Shown: positions 16,726 to 28,797 of the stretch, in pieces
Numbering within the stretch: the first letter of the stretch is position 1
Layout: every line of letters starts with the position of its first letter
Source: Dickeya dianthicola NCPPB 453
GTDB taxonomy: Bacteria; Pseudomonadota; Gammaproteobacteria; Enterobacterales; Enterobacteriaceae
NCBI RefSeq assembly: GCF_000365305.1
Contig: NZ_CM001841.1
Coordinates: 762,717 to 817,493, forward strand
Direction of reading: 5' to 3'
DNA length: 54,777 nucleotides
Translations under genes and position numbers: made by a program
Notes under the pieces: model-generated
What the model was told of the DNA's origin: nothing
Database searches by the model: none
Seen by the model: the letters and a program-made list of their open reading frames with translations, nothing else

Positions 16726-17829
16726 TCAGGATTTGCTGGCGTCAGTCGCAGCAGCGGCTGCCGGCGCGGCGTCGGTGATCGTCGGCTGGGCCTGAGGCGC
16801 CGCCGGCTGTGCATTATCCGGCGTTGCCGGCGCATTGGTCTGCTGAATGGCTGGCGCCTGCGGAGCCGCAGGGACGGCGGGCGCGATCGGTGCGATGTTT
16901 TCTTCGGCACCGTTCACTTTCGTCGGCATACCCATGCGGCTTTGCAGCGCCTGATTCACCGCGCTTTCGCTCACGCTGGCATCCGCCAGCACTTTGGTGA
17001 CAACCGGGGTCAGCTTCAGCGGAGCCGGCGTTTCGGAGTTGAACTCTTCCTCGGTGCGGGACAGCGGGTTGTGAATTTCGACATAACGTGAACCATCCGG
17101 CTCTACGGTGGCTTTCACCGGTTCGTTGATGAACTGAACGCGGGTGCCGACCGGAACATGGTCGAACAGGTATTTGATGTCTTTGTCGCGCAGACGCACG
17201 CAACCGTGGCTAACGCGCAGGCCGATGCCGAAGTTGGCGTTGGTGCCGTGGATGGCGTACAGGTTGCCGATGTAGAGCGCGTACAGGCCCATTGGGTTAT
17301 CCGGGCCGGCCGGGTAGACCTGAGGCAGGAATTCACCGCGGGCGGCATATTCTGCATGCATGGCGGCGGTCGGCGTCCAGGTCGGGCGTTCTTTTTTGCG
17401 CTGAACCGAGGTCACCCAGTTGATCGGGGTGTCTTTACCGAGCTGGCCGATGCCAATCGGCAGCACCACCACGGTTTTGGAACCTTTCGGGTAGTAATAC
17501 AGGCGCATTTCGGCACTGTTGATCACAATGCCTTCGCGCGGTGCATCAGGGAGAATCAGTTGCTGCGGCACGGTCATGGTGCTGCCCGGTTTCGGCAGAT
17601 AAACGTCAATGCCCGGGTTGGCTTCCAGCAGGTTGCTCAGCCCCATCTGGTACTGAGCGGCAAAGTGTTCCAGCGCGTCGGTGCTATCGCTGGGAATAGT
17701 GACTTGGATATTTTCACCCACCAGCCGGCTATTCGGGGCTGGCAATGGATAAACTACGGCGAGTGCTGTCTGGCTGAAAGCAGCCGCCGCCACAACTAAT
17801 GTCAGGATCGCGCGAATACTCATTTTCAT
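16726..17829 (-). CDS. erfK: L,D-transpeptidase (ErfK/YbiS/YcfS family)
   Basis: Periplasmic enzyme of 367 aa that links Braun lipoprotein or cross-links peptidoglycan through meso-DAP. The frame extends upstream, but the ATG at 17829 starts a proper signal peptide (basic MKMSIR, hydrophobic core, ALA end) and matches E. coli ErfK. Next come a LysM-like domain ([20 protein letters not shown]) and the YkuD catalytic domain with [20 protein letters not shown]; the Cys in SHGCVRL near residue 210 is the nucleophile. The last ~60 residues are an Ala/Pro/Gln-rich low-complexity tail absent from E. coli ErfK. Single gene with its own terminator. Confidence 0.9.
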   Translation of the reverse strand: MKMSIRAILTLVVAAAAFSQTALAVVYPLPAPNSRLVGENIQVTIPSDSTDALEHFAAQYQMGLSNLLEANPGIDVYLPKPGSTMTVPQQLILPDAPREGIVINSAEMRLYYYPKGSKTVVVLPIGIGQLGKDTPINWVTSVQRKKERPTWTPTAAMHAEYAARGEFLPQVYPAGPDNPMGLYALYIGNLYAIHGTNANFGIGLRVSHGCVRLRDKDIKYLFDHVPVGTRVQFINEPVKATVEPDGSRYVEIHNPLSRTEEEFNSETPAPLKLTPVVTKVLADASVSESAVNQALQSRMGMPTKVNGAEENIAPIAPAVPAAPQAPAIQQTNAPATPDNAQPAAPQAQPTITDAAPAAAAATDASKS

Positions 17830-18031
17830 ATCTTTGTTGAGTGTTAAAAGCCATTGCGGCAAAGGAATTATTGTTATCCGGTACAATAAAGTCCGGATGC
17901 GCATTATATGTTCAGAAGGTCGGCAGGAAAACCAGATGTACAATCCATTACATTATAAGCTTCGGTGCGGGGAAATAAGGCGACCAATAAAGGGAACGAA
18001 CCGTGTGGCCGATGTGTGCCAGAAAGAATCA

Positions 18032-18051
18032 GGGAGCGCTTTCCCGCTCCC
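18032..18051 (-). terminator. Terminator after nifJ
   Basis: GGGAGCG (18032-18038) and CGCTCCC (18045-18051) pair around a six-base loop, followed on the minus strand by TGATTCTTTCTGG. Confidence 0.7.
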
Positions 18052-18073
18052 TGTGTGATCCGACTAAACGGCA

Positions 18074-21607
<3,534 letters not shown>

Positions 21608-22168
21608 GACTTAACCTTCTTTGTTGCTGAACGATGACCCTACGGGGCGGCTATTATCACTGCCCGGCAAGTTTTGTTGACCGATTATAGCCCACTGAGT
21701 TGTTTCAAGGTGTGTATGGCGGGCAGGCGGCGCGGCGCAGGTCGGCAATGATAGCAGTTTAGGGGCGCACTGTGCAGTTCCTGACCGGATAGGCCGCGGC
21801 GGGCGCGTGTCGCTCTCTCGGCGCTGGTGTTTACATCCTTGCGTGGGTATGTGGCGCCGACGATAAACAGCAATATTAATGTATCGTTAATAAAATCAGG
21901 TTATATCACCTGGTTATCGTACCGCCTGACAAGGGCGCGGCATGGTCTGATTAAAAATCCGGCATTCGCCCGCAAAGCAGGAAATGCCAGTGGAAGGATA
22001 GGCATCTGCGCCTATGCTGAAATAAAGCGCCGGACACCTCCTGATACGGGCGTTAGTCAGGCCGGCAGAAAAATCCCAGACGCGACCATTAAGGAAATCT
22101 GTTCATACCTCAGGGATAGCCATCGCGCGCTTCGGGTTGATTATCGACGTTGACGAAGGAACCGCACT
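21608..22168. other. Long spacer between divergent nifJ and an uncharacterised gene
   Basis: 561 bases. On the nifJ side a minus-strand TATAAT box is present. In the right half an imperfect palindrome CAGGT-TATATC-ACCTG lies at 21897-21912 in an AT-rich patch that could be the promoter for the downstream gene. A reading frame at 21827-22153 has unconvincing composition and no ribosome site. Confidence 0.5.
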
Positions 22169-22591
22169 ATGTTTATCGATCTGAGAGACAAAATGGTATC
22201 GGTATTAGCCAGAATCCGTGAAAGAGGCTATGGACCGGAAGATGCTATCAATCATATTGTTCAATCTCTGGGCAGCCGTTACAGCGATGTGTCCAAAGTG
22301 AATGTGCTGACCTCGAAACTGATAGCCGATGTGATCCATTCTACCTATCAGGATGAAACTTCACCGCTGGAGATCGCGGCCATTATCCGCATGCTCGGTT
22401 ACGCCAGCCGGGATGTGGTGGGGGGAATTCATGAGCAGTTTCCGCAACTGACGCCGGAAGACGTTGGTCGGTTGGTGCTGGATGAGAAGGTTTACCCCAA
22501 TACCGACCGCACCGCGTTTATCGACGCGATGACTTACGGGGGTTACTCCCGCGAGGAGAGCGAACAGGCGGCGAACAGCCTGTATTCCTGA
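22169..22591 (+). CDS. Uncharacterised all-helical protein with three internal GY repeats
   Basis: Predicted cytoplasmic protein of 140 aa that I do not recognise. GAAGGA lies ahead of the ATG and codon use matches neighbouring core genes, so it is real. It has no signal peptide or membrane segment and looks mostly helical. A short motif recurs three times: RERGYGPEDA (residues 17-26), RMLGYASRDV (74-83) and TYGGYSREES (122-131), each a hydrophobic helix end, Gly-Tyr, then an acidic or basic helix cap. This suggests three copies of a small helical unit. It stands alone between nifJ and a GNAT gene. Confidence 0.75.
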   Translation: MFIDLRDKMVSVLARIRERGYGPEDAINHIVQSLGSRYSDVSKVNVLTSKLIADVIHSTYQDETSPLEIAAIIRMLGYASRDVVGGIHEQFPQLTPEDVGRLVLDEKVYPNTDRTAFIDAMTYGGYSREESEQAANSLYS

Positions 22592-22690
22592 GGGGCGATG
22601 ACAGGACGACAGCTATCCTTTGCATGAGGGGCCGGCGCAGCCGTCGCCGGTCTGGAACCATTCTCCGCCATGATGCCACCTAACAGAGCA

Positions 22691-22710
22691 CCCGTCATGA
22701 CGATGACGGG
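22691..22710. repeat. Perfect inverted repeat just ahead of a GNAT gene
   Basis: CCCGTCAT (22691-22698) and ATGACGGG (22703-22710) pair around GACG, ending 23 bases before the ATG of the GNAT gene. No U-tract follows, so it could be an operator or a leader hairpin. Confidence 0.6.
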
Positions 22711-22733
22711 ACGTGACTGATGAGGAGAATCTG

Positions 22734-23279
22734 ATGCGGCAACCAACCCTGACCACCGAACATCTGCAACTGCGGCCATTGCAGGCGCAGGACGTCACTG
22801 ATGTCTGCGCCTTGCTGAACAGCGCGCCCGACATTTCCGCCATGACCATGTTGATCCCCTATCCCTGCCCGCGTGAAACGGTGGTCAGTTGGATTGCTGA
22901 TTTGCAGAGCAACTGGGAACAGCGCAAAGGCGTGGCCTACGCCATCTGTTTGCCGCAAAACCAGCAATTGATTGGTTCGATTTCGCTGGTTTCGCTGGAA
23001 ACCGCCCAGCCGGAAATCGGTTACTGGCTGGGCGCTGACTTCCGGCAGCGAGGGTTTGGCACCGAAGCCAGCCGTGCGTTATGCCAGTTTGCGTTTAGCC
23101 GGTTGGGCGTTGAGAAAATCTACGGTTGTCACTTGCCGCAGAACGTGGCGTCCGGCCGGGTATTGCTCAAGTGTGGTTTTCATTCGCTGGGGATGCGCCA
23201 TGTGTTTCTGACTTCCCGCCAGCGGCAGGAAACCGTGGCCGTCTACATGATGCCGTCGCCCGCGATGGCGACGGCATGA
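22734..23279 (+). CDS. GNAT-family N-acetyltransferase (RimJ/RimL-like)
   Basis: Cytoplasmic acetyltransferase of 181 aa. The ATG at 22734 has GAGGAG upstream; an in-frame GTG at 22713 lies next to the hairpin and is unlikely. Conserved features are LTTEHLQLRPLQAQDV at the start, IGYWLGADFRQRGFGTEASRAL (acetyl-CoA loop RxxGxG) in the middle and NVASGRVLLKCGF near the end. Neither substrate nor partner genes can be inferred. Confidence 0.88.
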   Translation: MRQPTLTTEHLQLRPLQAQDVTDVCALLNSAPDISAMTMLIPYPCPRETVVSWIADLQSNWEQRKGVAYAICLPQNQQLIGSISLVSLETAQPEIGYWLGADFRQRGFGTEASRALCQFAFSRLGVEKIYGCHLPQNVASGRVLLKCGFHSLGMRHVFLTSRQRQETVAVYMMPSPAMATA

Positions 23280-23387
23280 GCAGCGCCGATTTTTTGCTCC
23301 CCAACGGCGATAGCGCGTTATCTTTATCTTCTCTATTTGGAATTGGCGTAAACTGACGCGATTCAACAGGTATTCAGGATAAGGACT

Positions 23388-24113
23388 ATGAAACTACGCG
23401 TCACGCTGTTGGCGGGCTCGGTATTACTGGCCGGGTGTGACCTGAAACCGGCTGCAGAGCCAGTGAACCCGGTACTGGCCGGGCTTTCCAACGTTTTTGG
23501 CTTTGACGCGCTGCGGGGAAAGATCAAGCGCTTTACGCAAACCCAGACCGATGAAGCCGGCAAGGTGACGGCCTATGTTGCGGGCGAGTTTGATGCCGGG
23601 GGGTGTCTCGTCGCACTGCGCACCTATCAGCCGTCGATGAATCTCGACCTGGATCTGGTGCGTGACGGGCAGATGCTGGTGGAGCAGAGCGATCGTCAGG
23701 CGCTGTTTCAGTTGACGGAACACTGCCAACTGGCAAAGACCACCGATGGCCGCCTGAGCTACCGCTCGAACGACAAATACGTTATCTCCGAGGTGGTTTA
23801 CCGTGATCAACCAACGCCGCTGGCGAGCTATCGCTACGATGATGACGGCTTCCCGGTCAGCATGACGTTTGTCTCGCCGGAAAACGGCAACGTGACCAAG
23901 ATAGAGATGCGCAACGATGCGCCGGCGCAAAAACGGCTGGATGCCACCGTTGTCGTGGCGGAAAATAATGAACAAATCAGCGTGACCCGCACCAGTTGCC
24001 AGTATGACCAGCATTTCAATCCGCGTTTGTGTCGGGTGTTGCTCTCGAACGGCAAAGGCGCGGTGCAAACGGTCACCACCCTGACGCATACCACCAAAAT
24101 CGAGTATTACTAG
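23388..24113 (+). CDS. ynfC: Outer-membrane-type lipoprotein YnfC (UPF0257)
   Basis: Lipoprotein of 241 aa. The signal peptide ends in the lipobox LLAG-C at residue 16. The mature part follows E. coli YnfC closely, with NVFGFDALRGKIKRFTQTQTDEAGKVT, the cysteine-containing GCLVAL and CQLA elements, YRYDDDGFP, SCQYDQHFNP and the ending KIEYY. Function unknown in the family. AAGGA precedes the ATG. Single gene; hairpins follow in the convergent spacer. Confidence 0.92.
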   Translation: MKLRVTLLAGSVLLAGCDLKPAAEPVNPVLAGLSNVFGFDALRGKIKRFTQTQTDEAGKVTAYVAGEFDAGGCLVALRTYQPSMNLDLDLVRDGQMLVEQSDRQALFQLTEHCQLAKTTDGRLSYRSNDKYVISEVVYRDQPTPLASYRYDDDGFPVSMTFVSPENGNVTKIEMRNDAPAQKRLDATVVVAENNEQISVTRTSCQYDQHFNPRLCRVLLSNGKGAVQTVTTLTHTTKIEYY

Positions 24114-24143
24114 GCAGTGTTTTTTTCTTGTGCGCGACGTATG

Positions 24144-24215
24144 CGTGACCACTGACAGCGGTCACGGCGTGTGAATATACCCAGGCGGTTGCCGGTGCGG
24201 CCCGGATGCGGGCCG
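24144..24215. terminator. Two hairpins in the convergent ynfC/xylosidase spacer
   Basis: CGTGACC (24144-24150) pairs with GGTCACG (24160-24166), and CGGCCC (24198-24203) with GGGCCG (24210-24215). Either may end transcription; neither has a strong U-tract. Confidence 0.45.
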
Positions 24216-24227
24216 TGTGAACCGCGT

Positions 24228-25796
24228 TCAGGGCGTAACGTGGAAAAAATCGACGTCAACGCCGCCCTGACCGCGCTGTTCCGGCAACGACAGCGCGTAC
24301 AGCCCGATTTTGGCGCCCACCCATTTCCCCGGCCCGGCGGCAAAAGGCTCGCCGACCGGGGTGAAACCGCGGTCAAGCGTGCGCCACGCGAACCGGCAGC
24401 GCGCGTTCGGCAGCACCGTTACCCGCAGTTCAAGCGTGTGCGCCTCTTCCCCAACAGGTAATGCCGGCCCGGCGTACTGCCGCAGTTCCTGCGCGTCGGT
24501 CATCCAGCCATAGCCGCTTGTCAGCACCACGCCGTCCGCCGTTTTTTCCAGCCCCAAAAAAGCGAAGCGCTCGCCGTAGACCATCAGCCCACAGCGATCG
24601 CCCACGTTTTCCAACGCCGCCTGCAGCCGGGTGGTGACCGTGAAGGTCTCCGCCGGAAATTTCTGCATCAGCAGGTTGGGAACGTCGTACCAGGACGGCG
24701 CGCCATGACGCTGCGGCATCGGCCGGCAAAACAGCCGCAGCCCCGGCCGACGCAGTGCGTACCAACCTGCATCGGGGTTGGCTTGCCATTGCCACTGCAG
24801 ACCGAGCCGGTCGGCGGTGAAATCATCAGACGTCGCCGGCTGGGCGCGGGTTTTGTCTGCGCTGACGGCGGGCATGGCCGCTTCCATCACCGGCTCGCCG
24901 GGGCCGCCGTCGCCCGGTTGCACGCCGATCTGCGGCCAATCATCCAGCCATTGCATCGGTTGCAGGTGTACGACGCGGCCATAGGCATGGCGATCCTGAA
25001 AATGCACGAACCAGCTTTCGCCGTTTTCCAGTTCCACCCAGCCGCCCTGATGAGGGCCGTTAACGGCGGAGCGGCCCTGATGCAGCGCTACGCGCGCCTG
25101 CCACGGCCCCTGTAGCGAAGCGGCGCGCAGCACCGTCTGCCAGCCGGTAGGCACGCCGCCGGCCGGGGCAAAAATGTAGTACCAGCCGTTGCGCTTGTAG
25201 AGTTTCGGGCCTTCCAGCGTCGGCTGACTGGCGGTGCCGTCGACGATAATCCGGCCTTCATCCAGCAACTGACGACCGTCGCTGCTCATCCGGCACAGCT
25301 GTAGCTGGTGTTTGCGCCCGCTGCGACTGAAGGCAAAGGCGTGAATCAACCAGGCGCTGCCGTCGTCGTCCCAAAATGGACAAGGATCGATCCAGCCTTT
25401 GGCTGACTTCACGCAGTGCGGCGCGCTCCAGTCGCCGCGCGGATCGTCCGCCTGACACATGAAGATCCCTTCGTCCGGCGTGCTGAAAAATACCCAGAAT
25501 TTCCCGGCATGGTAGCGGATGCTGGGCGCCCAGACGCCTTTTCCCGGCTGAAACCGCTCGTAACCCGGCAGGTCGAAACGCGCAAACACATGGTTGATCA
25601 GCGTCCAGTTCACCAGATCCCGCGAATGCAGGATCGGCAGCGCCGGCATATGGTTAAAACTGGACGATACCAGGTAAATATCCTCGCCTACCCGCACGAT
25701 ATCGGGGTCGGAATAGTCGGCGAACAGAATAGGGTTACGGTAGCGGCCGTCGCCCTGATCCGGGTTCCAGGGGGATGTCATCAGTGAAGGTTCCAT
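24228..25796 (-). CDS. Glycoside hydrolase family 43 beta-xylosidase / arabinofuranosidase
   Basis: Enzyme of 522 aa with no signal peptide, so it should hydrolyse imported xylo-oligosaccharides in the cytoplasm. The five-bladed propeller begins NPILFADYSDPDIVRVG with the general-base Asp about residue 30; IDPCPFWDDDGSAWL carries the pKa-modulating Asp and LEGPKLYKRNGWYY the acid Glu. The C-terminal ~200 residues are the beta-sandwich typical of GH43 xylosidases (XynB type). It is the second gene of an operon, 23 bases after the GPH symporter that probably brings in its substrate. Confidence 0.9.
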   Translation of the reverse strand: MEPSLMTSPWNPDQGDGRYRNPILFADYSDPDIVRVGEDIYLVSSSFNHMPALPILHSRDLVNWTLINHVFARFDLPGYERFQPGKGVWAPSIRYHAGKFWVFFSTPDEGIFMCQADDPRGDWSAPHCVKSAKGWIDPCPFWDDDGSAWLIHAFAFSRSGRKHQLQLCRMSSDGRQLLDEGRIIVDGTASQPTLEGPKLYKRNGWYYIFAPAGGVPTGWQTVLRAASLQGPWQARVALHQGRSAVNGPHQGGWVELENGESWFVHFQDRHAYGRVVHLQPMQWLDDWPQIGVQPGDGGPGEPVMEAAMPAVSADKTRAQPATSDDFTADRLGLQWQWQANPDAGWYALRRPGLRLFCRPMPQRHGAPSWYDVPNLLMQKFPAETFTVTTRLQAALENVGDRCGLMVYGERFAFLGLEKTADGVVLTSGYGWMTDAQELRQYAGPALPVGEEAHTLELRVTVLPNARCRFAWRTLDRGFTPVGEPFAAGPGKWVGAKIGLYALSLPEQRGQGGVDVDFFHVTP

Positions 25797-25819
25797 GTTG
25801 CTCTTCTTCTCTTTAACTG

Positions 25820-27286
25820 TCAGGCCACGCCGCGCGGGGTCAGGTGGGGATTGACGCTGTCGCCCTGCTTTGTCGCCGGCTGCGGTGCGGCGTGACGGCG
25901 TGCGAGGTCGGTCTGGATCTGTTTCATGGTCTTGTCATCCAGTTTATAGAAACGCGTTAGCCAGTACAGAATCAGGTAGGACAGCGATGGGCCGATACTC
26001 AGCAGGCCGATAATGCCGGTGGTGGCAAGCGACGTCTGGGTGGGCGAGCCCGCCACATAGCCGAACCAGCCCAGGGCAAACCCAACCAGCGCCCCGGCGA
26101 CCGCCATTCCCAGTTTGAGAGCGAACAGATTGCCGGAGAAAGACAGCCCGGTGATGCGGCGGCCGGTTTTCCATTCGCCGTAGTCGGCGGCGCTAGCCAT
26201 CATGTTCCACTTAAACGGTTGATACATCTGGTGGAAAAAGCCTATCAGGAAATAAAGCGGAAACACCACGGCAAGCCAGGTGGGCGGCACCCAAAACAAC
26301 ACCACGCCGGTGGCGACCAGCAGCAGGTTGATGTTTTTGAACAGGCTGAGGCTGCGGTAGCGTTTGGCGAAATAACCGGCCAGCATGGCGCCGATGATGG
26401 TGCCGACTACGCTGGTGGTGATGAACGCGCTTTTCATCATGGTGCCGGCGGTACCGCTGTGTTCCGGGCTGACCATTAGATAGGTGGCGTAGTACAGTGT
26501 GGCCGCGCCGCGCATCACGCCCGCCATACTGGAGAAAAAAGTGATGACGGCGACGATGCGCCACTGGTCGTTACTCAGCAGATTTTTCACATCGTCCCAG
26601 ACGTTCTGCCCTTGATCTACCTGCGGGTTGATCCGCTCTTTCGTGGTGAAAAAGCAGACAATCAGCATGATGACGGCCAATACGCCCATCACCGTCATGG
26701 TGCCCTGATAACCGAGCTGCTTATCGCCGTGGCCGATCCAGTCCACCAGCCACAGGGTTCCCACCGACACCAGCAGCCCGGCGGCGGAGGAGATGGTGAA
26801 GCGGTAAGACTGGGCGGAAAGCCGGTCTTTTTCATCGGTGGTGATGACCCCGCCCAGCGAACAGTAGGGAATGTTGATAAAGGTGTAGAACATCATCAAC
26901 AGGGTGTAGGTAATGTAGGCGTAAACCAGTTTCCCGGTGCCGGCCAGGTCCGGCGTGGTGTAGGTCAGAACGGCAATGACGGCGTACGGAACCGCGAACC
27001 AGATAAGCCAGGGGCGGAAATGCCCCCAGCGGGTGCGGGTTCGGTCGGCCAGCAGGCCGATCATGGGGTCGATGACGGCGTCCAGTACGCGGGTTACCAG
27101 AAACATCACGCCCACCGCTGCTGCGGAAATACCGTAAATATCGGTATAAAAATAGGTCAGGAACATGGTCACAGAGGAATAGACGATGCCGCAGGCTGCG
27201 TCTCCCATACCGAAACCGATTTTTTCCGCCGTGCTCAACTTATTATTGTTAGTCATTTTATTGTTAGTCATTTTATTGTTAATCAT
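25820..27286 (-). CDS. GPH-family xyloside symporter
   Basis: Inner-membrane cation/sugar symporter of 488 aa with about 12 segments. Markers include TRVLDAVIDPMIGLLADRTRTRWGHFRPW, the conserved GPH acidic/basic motif between helices 2 and 3. It is most like XynT/YicJ-type oligosaccharide importers and pairs with the GH43 enzyme downstream. GGAG precedes the ATG at 27286. Three in-frame ATGs (27286, 27271, 27256) arise from a 15-bp tandem repeat, giving an Asn/Lys/Thr-rich leader before the conserved LSTAEKIGFGMGD start. Confidence 0.9.
   Translation of the reverse strand: MINNKMTNNKMTNNNKLSTAEKIGFGMGDAACGIVYSSVTMFLTYFYTDIYGISAAAVGVMFLVTRVLDAVIDPMIGLLADRTRTRWGHFRPWLIWFAVPYAVIAVLTYTTPDLAGTGKLVYAYITYTLLMMFYTFINIPYCSLGGVITTDEKDRLSAQSYRFTISSAAGLLVSVGTLWLVDWIGHGDKQLGYQGTMTVMGVLAVIMLIVCFFTTKERINPQVDQGQNVWDDVKNLLSNDQWRIVAVITFFSSMAGVMRGAATLYYATYLMVSPEHSGTAGTMMKSAFITTSVVGTIIGAMLAGYFAKRYRSLSLFKNINLLLVATGVVLFWVPPTWLAVVFPLYFLIGFFHQMYQPFKWNMMASAADYGEWKTGRRITGLSFSGNLFALKLGMAVAGALVGFALGWFGYVAGSPTQTSLATTGIIGLLSIGPSLSYLILYWLTRFYKLDDKTMKQIQTDLARRHAAPQPATKQGDSVNPHLTPRGVA
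27242..27286. repeat. 15-bp tandem repeat at the symporter start codon
   Basis: About three copies of a 15-base unit (minus strand ATGACTAACAATAAA type), each carrying an ATG in frame. Confidence 0.9.
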
Positions 27287-27666
27287 TGGAAACTCCGATG
27301 ATGGATAAGAGCCGCGTTTGCTCTGTTCGCGCTTATTGTTGTGGTTAGTTGAACGGGTGACTATTGCGGAATTTCTTATGTTGGTTACGTTTACTGGTAT
27401 CTGTTATACCGCTCACGAATTTATGGGGGAGACGAAGACAAGTAAGCGAAAAGATAGGCTTTTTTGTTTTTAAATACAGTCGATTAACCTGTCAGTCAGG
27501 TGGCAGGGTGGTATAACAATATTGTGGTCGCCGGCAGCCTGCGGACCGGCCGGGAACGGTATGCCGGTCAGGCGTGCCCGACAGCGAGCCGGTTAGCGGA
27601 TCATGATGGCGTTTGCGGCGGCGAAGCGGTGCCGCCAGCGAAATGGGAAACCGGCCTGACCGCGAT
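27287..27666. other. Promoter region of the xyloside operon and downstream flank of the DinI-like gene
   Basis: The left part is AT-rich and presumably holds the symporter promoter; I could not identify a convincing regulator site. On the right GGCGGC (27617-27622) and GCCGCC (27631-27636) form a hairpin that may end the DinI-like transcript. No gene is supported. Confidence 0.5.
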
Positions 27667-27906
27667 TTATTCCGGCGTCAGCCACTCGTCGGCTTCGTTA
27701 AACATCTCTTCGATAATCCGGTTAATGGTGGATTTATCCTGTTTGCCGGCGTTGGAATGGATGGCGTTAGCTTGCATCGGTTTGACCTTGATTTCCGCGT
27801 CTGGAAATACCCGATGAATGCGTTTGGCGAGTTCGTTTTTAATTTGCTCCGCCGCATTGGGTAACCCACTCACGTTCCTTTTATCGTAAACCAACTCTAC
27901 GTACAT
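27667..27906 (-). CDS. DinI-like SOS-response protein
   Basis: Small cytoplasmic protein of 79 aa. It aligns with DinI in layout: a first strand MYVELVYDK, helix NAAEQIKNELAKRIHRVFPD, strand EIKVKPMQANAI, and the acidic C-terminal helix TINRIIEEMFNEADEWL that in DinI mimics DNA and binds RecA. Three close ATGs exist (27921, 27915, 27906); 27906 has GGAG eight bases ahead and fits DinI length best. A LexA box lies directly upstream. DinI proteins modulate RecA filaments during SOS. Confidence 0.85.
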   Translation of the reverse strand: MYVELVYDKRNVSGLPNAAEQIKNELAKRIHRVFPDAEIKVKPMQANAIHSNAGKQDKSTINRIIEEMFNEADEWLTPE

Positions 27907-27927
27907 TCGCTTCATCTCCATGAAAAA

Positions 27928-27947
27928 TACTGGCTAAATATACAGTT
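27928..27947 (-). promoter_or_regulatory. LexA (SOS) box
   Basis: TACTGGCTAAATATACAGTT contains CTG-N10-CAG with flanking TA and TT, close to the TACTGTATATATATACAGTA consensus. It lies about 20 bases before the DinI-like start. Confidence 0.8.
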
Positions 27948-28052
27948 TTTGTTCAGGGGTCCGCAATCGGTTTTTTAGGATCAATCATCCAGCACTTTTT
28001 CCCTATATATGCTGAGCGGGTCGTCGCCGTAAGGAAAAAACGGACCGCGCAA

Positions 28053-28442
28053 GTGATACCCGTGGCGCGGCCGGTAACGGATCTGCAACGCAGCGAGCGG
28101 ATATATTGTGACGGACTGGGGTTGCAGAAATTAGGCTCGTTTGCGCAACACGACGGCTTCAGTGGTGTTATGCTGGGTCGGCAGGGGCTGGCCTGGCACC
28201 TTGAGTTTACCGTTTGTCATACTCATCCGGTCATGCCAGCGCCGACGGAAGACGATTTACTCGTGCTGTACGTTTCCGACCATGAAGGGTGGCAGGCGTC
28301 CTGCGATCGCATGGTACAGGCCGGGTTCAGCGTAGTGGCGTCATTTAATCCTTACTGGGAGCGGCAGGGCAAAACTTTCCGTGATCCCGACGGTTACCGG
28401 GTGGTGTTGCAGCAAGGGCGCTGGCCGAATGCCGACTTATAA
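28053..28442 (+). CDS. Glyoxalase/bleomycin-resistance (VOC) family protein
   Basis: Cytoplasmic protein of 129 aa with the betaalphabetabetabeta layout: ARPVTDLQRSERIYCDGLGLQKLG, HLEFTVCHTH, LVLYVSDHEGWQASCDRMVQAGF and the C-terminal FRDPDGYRVVL, typical of VOC enzymes. The start is a GTG with AAGGA about 15 bases upstream, so the exact start is uncertain. It is followed after 14 bases by a YciI-family gene; the two probably form an operon. Substrate unknown. Confidence 0.83.
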   Translation: MIPVARPVTDLQRSERIYCDGLGLQKLGSFAQHDGFSGVMLGRQGLAWHLEFTVCHTHPVMPAPTEDDLLVLYVSDHEGWQASCDRMVQAGFSVVASFNPYWERQGKTFRDPDGYRVVLQQGRWPNADL

Positions 28443-28456
28443 CGAAGAGAATAACC

Positions 28457-28741
28457 ATGTATATCATCAATTTGACGTACAACGCGCCGCTGGATGAAGT
28501 GGAAAACTTGCTGGAAAGGCATGTGACCTGGCTGAAACAGGGATATGAACAAGGTGTATTTGTGGCGTCAGGGCGCAAAAATCCGCGTACCGGGGGGGTG
28601 ATTTTGGCCAAGAGCGTTGGGCGGAAAGAACTGGATGATTTTTTAAACCAGGATCCGTTTCAGGCGGTGGCCAATTACGAGGTGATTGATTTCCAGCCGT
28701 CGATGACCGTTGATGCTTTCGCGGCCCTTAGCCGCATCTGA
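28457..28741 (+). CDS. YciI-family protein
   Basis: Cytoplasmic protein of 94 aa with the dimeric alpha/beta-barrel YCII domain: strand MYIINLTYNAP, helix with the family His in ERHVTWLKQGYEQG, strand FVASGRKNPRTGGVILAK and DPFQAVANYEVIDFQP. Members resemble ferredoxin-like mono-oxygenases or dehydrochlorinases but are mostly uncharacterised. AGAG-type ribosome site; cotranscribed with the VOC gene. Confidence 0.88.
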   Translation: MYIINLTYNAPLDEVENLLERHVTWLKQGYEQGVFVASGRKNPRTGGVILAKSVGRKELDDFLNQDPFQAVANYEVIDFQPSMTVDAFAALSRI

Positions 28742-28748
28742 GTAACCG

Positions 28749-28779
28749 GCTCCGGTATGCGCCGCGCGCGCACCGGAGC
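28749..28779. terminator. Hairpin between convergent yciI-like gene and ddlA
   Basis: GCTCCGGT (28749-28756) and ACCGGAGC (28772-28779) are perfect complements with a GC-rich loop, between two convergent stop codons. Confidence 0.6.
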
Positions 28780-28797
28780 GCATCCATCACGTGCGCA

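Noticed and set aside
21827-22153. A 108-codon frame in the nifJ upstream spacer
   Set aside because: No ribosome site, mixed composition, and it covers the probable promoter of the next gene.
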